From Flavobacteriaceae bacterium (GTDB taxonomy: Bacteria > Bacteroidota > Bacteroidia > Flavobacteriales > Flavobacteriaceae): 12,276 nucleotides of DNA. A program made the position numbers and the translations under genes. Within the stretch, counting starts at the first letter, position 1. Every line of letters starts with the position of its first letter. The stretch spans positions 1-12,276 of the forward strand of contig NZAX01000022.1 of the NCBI GenBank assembly GCA_002687665.1, written 5' to 3'. Below are positions 7,041-12,276 of this stretch, in pieces. The notes under the pieces are model-generated. The model was given only the letters and a program-made list of their open reading frames with translations. It did no database searches and was not told where the DNA came from.

Positions 7041-8693
7041 TTAATTGAGTAATTGTTTAGCATGATCCAAAGCAGTTCGCGTCAATTCTTTCCCTGATAG
7101 CATTTGGGCCAATTCATTTATTCTTTCCTCTTGATTCAACTCTTTGAGTTTGGTTATCGTAGTATTTCCTCTTACCTCTTTGTAAACCAAAAAGTGTTGT
7201 TTTCCTTTGGCTGCCACTTGTGGCAGATGTGTGATGGTAAATACCTGCATGTTTTCAGACATGTAGGCCATGATGTTGGCAATCTCATTTGAGACTGCTC
7301 CTGAGACCCCTGTGTCAATTTCATCAAAAACAATGCTGGGTAATTGTTTGAATTCGGATAAGATTGCTTTGATCGAAAGCATAATCCTTGACATCTCCCC
7401 CCCTGAAGCTACTTTTTTGATGGGTTTGAAATCAGAACCTAAATTGGGTGAAAACAAGAAATCAATTTGTTCTTTACCATTGCTTAAAAAATGATCAACG
7501 GATGTGAGATCAATCCTAAATCTAGCATTTTGCATTCCCATTTTTGAAATTATTTGCTCCATTTGATCACATAGCTTAGGGAAAGCCTCCTTCCTATTTT
7601 GGTGCAATTGTTTGGATAAACCATCTAATAATTCTTTCAACTCAGCCAGCCGAGCTTTTATAGCATTGATCTTTTGTTCAAGGTCTTGGGTCTCCTGAAG
7701 CTTTTTTTCAAGGTGATCCCTCACTTGAATCAAACCTCGGATATTATTAACCTGATGTTTTTGGAATAGATTTTGGATTTTATCCCACCGGTTCGAAAGT
7801 ATCTCCAATAGAGCGGGATTACTTTCTAAGGTTTCCTGTTTGCTAATTAAATCGTCCAATATGTCTTTCAGCTCAATAGAAAGACTATTTGTTCGCTCAT
7901 GAAAAATACTCAGATTTTTCGACTTAAATACAGCTTCGTTAAGTACAGCATTCAAACTGGAAAATTGGGTAAGCAGTCCAACTTGTTCCTCCTCAATCAA
8001 GTGAATGCATTTAGAAAGACATTGCTGAATTGCCTCAACATTGGACAACTGATCAATTTCCTCTTCCAAAGGGATAAGCATATCAGGCGTTAATTTCTCA
8101 CTGGCCAGTTCATCATACAAAAACTGATTGTAATCTTGAATTTTGGCAGCCTCCTCCTTGAGTTTCTTTATGTGGTCATAATCCTTTTGGATATTTTGAT
8201 ATTCACTAAGTTTGTTTTTGTATTCTTTGAGTGTATCTTGATTTCCTGCTATCGCATCCAAAACCAAAAACTGATACTCATTTTTAAACAATGACTGATT
8301 TTCCAATTGAGAATGAACATCGATTAACACTTCACTTAATCGACTGAGAACATCTAGATTTACAGGGGTATCGTTGATGAATGCCCTTGACTTTCCGTTG
8401 GGAATGATCTCTCTTCTCAAAAAAGTTTCTGCCTCATAGTCAATTCCCGAAGCTTCAAAAAAGCCCTGAAGATTGTACTTATCTATCAAAAAACTGGCCT
8501 CAATGACACACTTTTTTTTATCATCTTTGAGTACGCTCATGTCTGCTCTTTTACCCAATACTAAACCAAGCCCACCCATAAGAATGGATTTTCCAGCTCC
8601 TGTTTCTCCAGTAATACAAGTCATGCCTGTATCGAAGGATATGTCTAAATGCTCAATAAGAGCATAATTCGAAATCTTTAGACTGGTGATCAA
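7041..8693 (-). CDS. recN: DNA repair protein RecN
   Basis: SMC-like ATPase that acts in recombinational repair of double-strand breaks. At 550 residues it matches the family. The Walker A GETGAGKS is at 29-36 and a Q-loop region (DVHSQLENQ) at 125-133. A long central coiled coil covers about 155-390. The ABC signature SGGEMS is at 430-435, Walker B SIVFDEID at 453-460 and the H-loop region (TITHLPQVA) at 486-494. The start MITSLKISNYALIE matches the family start exactly, yet its codon is TTG. An in-frame TAA at 8700-8702 leaves no room for an ATG. Unlike its tightly packed neighbours it is preceded by a 66-base gap carrying a consensus promoter (8720-8751). I saw no LexA-type operator, but Bacteroidota LexA boxes vary and I cannot exclude one. 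Confidence 0.96.
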   Translation of the reverse strand: MITSLKISNYALIEHLDISFDTGMTCITGETGAGKSILMGGLGLVLGKRADMSVLKDDKKKCVIEASFLIDKYNLQGFFEASGIDYEAETFLRREIIPNGKSRAFINDTPVNLDVLSRLSEVLIDVHSQLENQSLFKNEYQFLVLDAIAGNQDTLKEYKNKLSEYQNIQKDYDHIKKLKEEAAKIQDYNQFLYDELASEKLTPDMLIPLEEEIDQLSNVEAIQQCLSKCIHLIEEEQVGLLTQFSSLNAVLNEAVFKSKNLSIFHERTNSLSIELKDILDDLISKQETLESNPALLEILSNRWDKIQNLFQKHQVNNIRGLIQVRDHLEKKLQETQDLEQKINAIKARLAELKELLDGLSKQLHQNRKEAFPKLCDQMEQIISKMGMQNARFRIDLTSVDHFLSNGKEQIDFLFSPNLGSDFKPIKKVASGGEMSRIMLSIKAILSEFKQLPSIVFDEIDTGVSGAVSNEIANIMAYMSENMQVFTITHLPQVAAKGKQHFLVYKEVRGNTTITKLKELNQEERINELAQMLSGKELTRTALDHAKQLLN

Positions 8694-8719
8694 TCTTAAT
8701 TATTAAAGCAGTTAGTCTT

Positions 8720-8751
8720 CAAAGATACTTGAGAAAAAAAATATTTTCAAA
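8720..8751 (-). promoter_or_regulatory. Consensus Bacteroidota promoter in front of recN
   Basis: Read on the minus strand, TTTG (8751-8748), a 20-base spacer and TATCTTTG (8727-8720) match the Bacteroidota primary-sigma consensus TTTG / TAnnTTTG with the expected spacing of about 19-21. Initiation a few bases after the -7 box would leave a leader of roughly 20 bases before the recN TTG. It sits wholly in the gap between porD and recN and should also serve fabI, the YbbR-like gene and coaE. Confidence 0.7.
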
Positions 8752-8759
8752 AAATGAAA

Positions 8760-9647
8760 CTATTTAATTTGTTTCCACTGAGGTTGATAAAAAGGAGCTA
8801 TTTTTTTTAACATTTTCAAAGTCCTGACAAAATCCACTTCAGGACCATCAGAAAAAAAGTTTACAATTTCATCTGCCTTAGCATCAAAAAACATTTGTAA
8901 GAGCATCGCATTGGGTCGACGATCGTAAAGATTTTCAAGCGGGAGCAATGCACTAATAATGTTGTTTTTGGCTTCCAATAGGTTTTTGGTCATCAAATCC
9001 AATCCTTTTCGGTGATAGATGTAAAGTGCTTCACGATATTCCCTAAAGGTATTCGAACGCATTGTGTCACTCAACCAAAAACGATTGCGGTTACTGTCAT
9101 TCTGTTTCCATCCAAAAGCTCCGCCTTGTTGAGACAAGTTGACAATCCGCTGGGCTTGCTCAAAGTAAATGTCTCCCCCTTTAAGTTGGAGGCTATCAGC
9201 ATTAATCCCCATGATGATATAAACATAAAAACTTATCAAAGAAACCAAGTTGGATTCATAGGTAGCAGGACTAAAGAATAAAGGTTGAAATTCTTGATAA
9301 GTAAAACTGATGTCCTTATCTAAAAAATTTAGAAGAGGACTATCGTAATTTGAATCATAAATGGTTCTTTGAGATTGGATTTGTAGGGTCCCCTCAAATT
9401 TAGAGGCATTGTAACTCGATAAATTGAGCACAAAACTACAAGTGATTTTTTCTTGTGGAAAAAAATCTTGACTCGACCAAGATTGCGAATTGATGAATTC
9501 ATTAAGTGATCGCTCCAATGTCTGAAAAATTTGCTGGTTGGTCTGATTGACAAGATCAGCATTTACAACAAATTGAGCATTAAGTTCTTGACCATAGACT
9601 TTGATCAATGAAAGTGTTAAAAATAAATGGGGAAGGATTTTATTCAT
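8760..9647 (-). CDS. porD: DUF4835 family protein, type IX secretion protein PorD
   Basis: Exported protein of the DUF4835 family, named PorD in annotations linked to the type IX secretion/gliding machinery of Bacteroidota. The exact role is poorly known. From the ATG at 9647 it has 295 residues. A signal peptide (about 1-19, hydrophobic PHLFLTLSLIKVYG) should be cut before QELNAQ, a typical mature start for this family. Family-like segments are QTNQQIFQTLERSLNEFIN (about 35-53), GGAFGW (175-180), NRFWLSD (188-194), YHRKGLD (211-217) and RRPNAMLLQMFFDAKADEIV (243-262). An in-frame ATG at 9683 would add 12 residues that spoil the signal peptide and lie inside coaBC, so 9647 is preferred. The start overlaps the coaBC stop by eight bases (ATGAATAA), implying translational coupling. 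The position between coaBC and recN is the usual one for this family. Confidence 0.85.
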   Translation of the reverse strand: MNKILPHLFLTLSLIKVYGQELNAQFVVNADLVNQTNQQIFQTLERSLNEFINSQSWSSQDFFPQEKITCSFVLNLSSYNASKFEGTLQIQSQRTIYDSNYDSPLLNFLDKDISFTYQEFQPLFFSPATYESNLVSLISFYVYIIMGINADSLQLKGGDIYFEQAQRIVNLSQQGGAFGWKQNDSNRNRFWLSDTMRSNTFREYREALYIYHRKGLDLMTKNLLEAKNNIISALLPLENLYDRRPNAMLLQMFFDAKADEIVNFFSDGPEVDFVRTLKMLKKIAPFYQPQWKQIK

Positions 9648-10845
9648 TCTGGGACAATATTTGGCAAAAAACATCTTTAGCAACTAAAATCTTAGACTTT
9701 AGCTCAAAGGGAGTAATAATTTCATTTTTATCTATATAGGTCACTTTATTGGAATCAACTGAAAAGCCCGCACCGTGGTCATTGAGAGAATTCAATACAA
9801 TAGCATCCAAATTCTTAGACTTAATTTTTTGGATTGCATTGTTAGTTTCATCCTCTGTTTCTAAAGCAAATCCTACCAAAAATTGTTTTTGTTTTAGTTT
9901 GCCCATATCATACAAAACATCCCGGGTTTTTTCCAACTGAATAGATTGAATTTCAGCTTCTTTTTTAATCTTTTGATTGCCTACATGTTGGGGTTTAAAA
10001 TCTGCCACTGCAGCAGCGGCAATGACAATATCAGATTCAGTAAAATGGTCTAATGCAAGATGATACATCTCTTCGGCGGTTGATATGTTGTAGCGTTCAA
10101 TCTCTGGTGAGGCTTCAAGTGCACAAGGGCCTGAAATCAGTGTCACATTAGCCCCCAGTTGGCAGGCCTCCTCTGCAAGAGCAAATCCCATTTTGCCGCT
10201 AGAATGGTTACCTATAAAACGAACAGGGTCAATTGGTTCAAAAGTAGGTCCTGCGGTAATCAATACTTTTTTACCGTAAAGCGGCAGTACTGATTTTAAA
10301 TCTTTAGTAATTTGACTGATAATTTCCTCCGGTTCCAACATTCTGCCCTTGCCAAATAAACCACTAGCCAAGAATCCTTCACCTACAGTCAAGACCTTTT
10401 TCCCAATTCGTTTTAATTCCTCAATATTTTGCTGATTTGCTGGATGTGCATACATGTCTAAATCCATGGAAGGGGCAATATAAACCGGACAGTTACATGA
10501 CAAATAAGTGGCAATAAGTAAGTTGTTACATTTGGCGTGAACCATTGCAGAGAGGGTATTGGATGTTGCAGGAGCAATGAGAAACAAATCTGCCCACTTA
10601 CCCAATTCCACATGATCGTTCCACACGGGATTATCATGCAATTGCTCTGTAAAAGTTGAATATACAGGGTGATTAGAAAGGGTAGAGAGGGTTAATGGTG
10701 TAACAAAACCCTTAGCAGCAGGCGTCATGACAATTTTGACCTCTGCACCTTGGGATTTTAACAATCTAACAATAAGTGGTGTTTTGTAAGCGGCTATACC
10801 ACCGGAGATGCCCAGGAGGATTTTTTTTCCGCTCAGAACGCTCAT
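9640..10845 (-). CDS. coaBC: Bifunctional phosphopantothenoylcysteine decarboxylase / phosphopantothenate–cysteine ligase
   Basis: Performs two successive CoA-synthesis steps: ligation of cysteine to 4'-phosphopantothenate (CoaB) and FMN-dependent decarboxylation to 4'-phosphopantetheine (CoaC). At 401 residues it has the normal length of the fusion. CoaC (about 5-180) has [10 protein letters not shown] (12-21), the active-site His78 ([11 protein letters not shown]), the PATSNT motif (92-97) and the loop APSMDLDMY (124-132). CoaB (about 190-398) has [24 protein letters not shown] (197-220), AAAVADF (277-283) and the KIKK loop (292-295). Two positions differ from E. coli: Asp128 where E. coli has the PAMN Asn, and Ser161 in the ASG loop where E. 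coli has ACG; I believe both are usual in Bacteroidota. The ATG at 10845 follows the rpoZ stop by three bases. Confidence 0.95.
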   Translation of the reverse strand: MSVLSGKKILLGISGGIAAYKTPLIVRLLKSQGAEVKIVMTPAAKGFVTPLTLSTLSNHPVYSTFTEQLHDNPVWNDHVELGKWADLFLIAPATSNTLSAMVHAKCNNLLIATYLSCNCPVYIAPSMDLDMYAHPANQQNIEELKRIGKKVLTVGEGFLASGLFGKGRMLEPEEIISQITKDLKSVLPLYGKKVLITAGPTFEPIDPVRFIGNHSSGKMGFALAEEACQLGANVTLISGPCALEASPEIERYNISTAEEMYHLALDHFTESDIVIAAAAVADFKPQHVGNQKIKKEAEIQSIQLEKTRDVLYDMGKLKQKQFLVGFALETEDETNNAIQKIKSKNLDAIVLNSLNDHGAGFSVDSNKVTYIDKNEIITPFELKSKILVAKDVFCQILSQNE

Positions 10846-10848
10846 GAT

Positions 10849-11178
10849 TTATACGTTGTTGTCTTCCGTGTTTCGGTGGTAAATTTTTTCATTCAACCAC
10901 TCCTCAATAGCGATTGCATGGGGCTTGGGCAAACGCTCATAAAATTTAGAAACTTCAATTTGTTCTTTGTTTTCGAAAATCTCTTCCAGACTGTCGTTGT
11001 GAGTCGCAAACTCATCTAGCTTTTCGTGCAACTCCTTTCTAATATCTAAATTGATTTGATTGGATCTCTTGGCAATTATGGACAAAGCCTCATAAATGTT
11101 TTCTGTGGGTGTCTCTATAGTTGTTCTATTGTATGTTGATGTGGAGGCAGGGGCGTTGGAATTTCTGTATTTTGTCAT
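10849..11178 (-). CDS. rpoZ: DNA-directed RNA polymerase omega subunit, Bacteroidota type
   Basis: Small subunit that helps assembly and stability of RNA polymerase by clamping beta'. It has 109 residues. The recognisable omega core is ENIYEALSIIAKRSNQI (26-42), corresponding to the conserved helix containing the A-KRA-Q-type motif. A charged helix rich in Glu (45-75) follows, then a C-terminal KPHAIAIEEWLNEKIY segment found in Bacteroidota omegas. Similarity to E. coli omega is low outside the core, so identification rests on that core plus the position between bamD and coaBC. The ATG at 11178 is 14 bases after the bamD stop. A Ser/Thr-rich N-terminus (7-25) looks disordered. Confidence 0.87.
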   Translation of the reverse strand: MTKYRNSNAPASTSTYNRTTIETPTENIYEALSIIAKRSNQINLDIRKELHEKLDEFATHNDSLEEIFENKEQIEVSKFYERLPKPHAIAIEEWLNEKIYHRNTEDNNV

Positions 11179-11192
11179 GACAATTTCTAAAT

Positions 11193-11999
11193 TTAGTTCG
11201 TAAAGTTATTAATTTCTTTATCAACACTATTCATTTTTTTGGTTAGGTCTTCTTCGAATAGGGTTTCTGGGTAATATCTAACAATACTATTATGGATTTG
11301 TTTTAGTTCAAGCAAACGTTCATATTTCTTTGATTGAATACTATTAATGGCAATTTCGTAAGACGCTAAAAACTTATAATAGAGGGCTTCTTCCCTAAAT
11401 TTAGAACCGACAAAATCTGCTACAAAATTATCTAGAGCTTTAATCGCCGCCCTAAAGTCATAAATTGTAAAATATTGTTTAGCTACTTCAAATTCTTTCT
11501 TTTCAATTTTGTTCTGCAATTCACTAATTAGCTGATTGCATTCATCAGTAAACTTGGACTTAGGATAATTATTCATAAAAATCTGAAGTTTTTCAATTGC
11601 CGTGTTGGTCTCCTCCTGATCTAAACTGAATGTTGGAGACATCATGTAATGAGATTTTGCAGCAAAGAAACTAGCTTCTTCGAGTTTTTGAGATTTGGGA
11701 AATGATTTGATAAAACTTTCAAATTGATAAGAGGCTAAATAATAATTTTTAGTTTGAAAATAAGAGTCTGCAAAAAAGTATACTAATCTTTCTGCCTGTG
11801 GCTTTCCACGATAGATTGGAACCAATTGCTCTAAAAGGCGGTTGGCCCTTCTATATTCACCATTGTCGTAATATTCTTCTGCCATTTTGTACTTTAAGTT
11901 ATTGTCTTCGCTGTTGAGAATTTTTTGATACTCATTGCAGGAAACAAGAAAAAATGAGAAAAATGTTACACACAAAAAGTGGTTAAACTGTTTAAACAT
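11193..11999 (-). CDS. bamD: Outer membrane assembly lipoprotein BamD
   Basis: Lipoprotein subunit of the BAM complex, which inserts beta-barrel proteins into the outer membrane from the periplasmic side together with BamA. It has 268 residues, close to the family's 245-280. The N-terminal signal sequence ends in a lipobox LVSC with lipidated Cys21. The rest is helical and fits about five TPR-like repeats (about 34-65, 71-101, 107-145, 168-200 and 204-245); typical pieces are AEEYYDNGEYRRANRLLEQL, FFADSYFQTKNYYLASYQFE and PKSQKLEEASFFAAKSHY. A generic TPR lipoprotein is the alternative, but the dapA–bamD–rpoZ–coaBC order supports BamD. The start is ATG at 11999, preceded by 68 bases after dapA. 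No clear promoter consensus is present there, so it is probably cotranscribed with dapA. Confidence 0.88.
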   Translation of the reverse strand: MFKQFNHFLCVTFFSFFLVSCNEYQKILNSEDNNLKYKMAEEYYDNGEYRRANRLLEQLVPIYRGKPQAERLVYFFADSYFQTKNYYLASYQFESFIKSFPKSQKLEEASFFAAKSHYMMSPTFSLDQEETNTAIEKLQIFMNNYPKSKFTDECNQLISELQNKIEKKEFEVAKQYFTIYDFRAAIKALDNFVADFVGSKFREEALYYKFLASYEIAINSIQSKKYERLLELKQIHNSIVRYYPETLFEEDLTKKMNSVDKEINNFTN

Positions 12000-12067
12000 G
12001 GCGCGAAATTAATAAATAATTTACAGTTTTGATCAATTATTAAAAACGATAAGGCACTGAAATTCAA
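12000..12067. other. Gap between dapA and bamD
   Basis: This AT-rich 68-base spacer holds no ORF and no hairpin followed by a T-run. The nearest promoter-like string on the minus strand (TAATTTCG, ending about 5 bases before the bamD ATG, with TTG 22 bases upstream) is one mismatch from the -7 box and too close to the start to be convincing. Confidence 0.4.
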
Positions 12068-12276
12068 TTAGGATTGAGGGGTTTGAATGGGCATACCCTT
12101 TTTTAACTCTTCTTTCAGTTGAAGTGTCAACTCTTTGGACGCAGGAACAAGAGGAAGTCTTAGATTATTTTTACACAGACCTAAAGTCTCCATCAAAACT
12201 TTTATTCCAGTCGGGTTTCCCTCAAAATATATCATTCTTATTAAGTCCAATAATTGATATTGGATTAAATAGGCTT
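12068..12276 (-). CDS. dapA: 4-hydroxy-tetrahydrodipicolinate synthase, C-terminal end, partial at right edge
   Basis: DapA condenses pyruvate with aspartate semialdehyde, the first committed step of lysine and diaminopimelate synthesis. Only the last 69 or so codons are in the window and the frame stays open to the right edge. The TTG near 12250 is an internal leucine codon, not a start. The visible segment reads AYLIQYQLLDLIRMIYFEGN, then PTGIKVLMETLGLCKN and LRLPLVPAS. It corresponds to the C-terminal helical part of DapA, where the EGNP-GIK and RLPL-P motifs are characteristic. Catalytic Lys and Tyr lie outside the window. It is the most upstream visible gene of the minus-strand run and is followed by bamD after 68 bases. 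Confidence 0.92.
   Translation of the reverse strand, partial: AYLIQYQLLDLIRMIYFEGNPTGIKVLMETLGLCKNNLRLPLVPASKELTLQLKEELKKGMPIQTPQS

Noticed and set aside
9012..9562. ORFs on both strands inside porD (9012-9281 plus, 9329-9562 minus)
   Set aside because: Both lie within the DUF4835 coding region in other frames and show no recognisable domain or start context.
9648..9683. Upstream start for porD giving 12 extra residues
   Set aside because: The extension puts Cys and charged residues before a clean signal peptide and lies within coaBC; the ATG at 9647 gives the family-like start.
1..12276. CRISPR array, tRNA, rRNA, riboswitch or defence system
   Set aside because: I scanned both strands for regular repeats, cloverleaf-like stems, conserved rRNA segments and defence-type domains and found none; nearly all of the window is coding for known families.

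Overview
The window reads as ordinary chromosomal backbone of an AT-rich member of the Bacteroidota, most likely a Cytophagales-type bacterium. The reasons are the order dapA–bamD–rpoZ–coaBC–porD(DUF4835)–recN, the Bacteroidota-type FabI and omega subunits, the scarcity of Shine-Dalgarno sequences, and one promoter that fits the Bacteroidota consensus (TTTG, 20 bp, TAnnTTTG). I see no phage genes, insertion sequences, tRNA or rRNA genes, or CRISPR array. No gene-free stretch reaches 300 bases; the longest is about 200 bases (1113-1311).

Left part (1-2220): the C-terminal half of a dihydrolipoyl dehydrogenase (+) meets aroQ (-, type II 3-dehydroquinate dehydratase) tail to tail. An AT-rich divergent spacer follows, then the tyrosine recombinase xerD (+). 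XerD meets a two-component system (-) tail to tail. Both convergent junctions overlap by exactly four bases, a self-complementary tetramer (CTAG or TTAA) that supplies the stop codon of both genes.

Middle (2217-4542): a membrane sensor histidine kinase and an OmpR-type response regulator form one unit, resembling the RprX/RprY type of Bacteroides.

Right part (4621-12276): ten genes on the minus strand, transcribed from dapA (partial, entering from the right edge) through bamD, rpoZ, coaBC, porD, recN, fabI, a YbbR-like gene and coaE. Spacing is tight: 3 to 34 bases or short overlaps, apart from 66 to 68 bases before recN and bamD. Together they cover lysine/cell-wall precursor synthesis (DapA), outer-membrane assembly (BamD), transcription (omega), the second/third and last steps of CoA synthesis (CoaBC, CoaE), fatty-acid elongation (FabI), type IX secretion (PorD) and DNA repair (RecN). 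The pairing of CoA synthesis with FabI is metabolically sensible, because the acyl carrier protein's phosphopantetheine arm comes from CoA. RecN has its own consensus promoter in the gap before it, so it may be expressed apart from the rest.

I found no convincing new system. The points most worth a second look are the recN promoter, the two palindromic stop overlaps, and three genes (xerD, the histidine kinase, recN) whose start must be TTG because an in-frame stop lies only 3 to 6 bases upstream.
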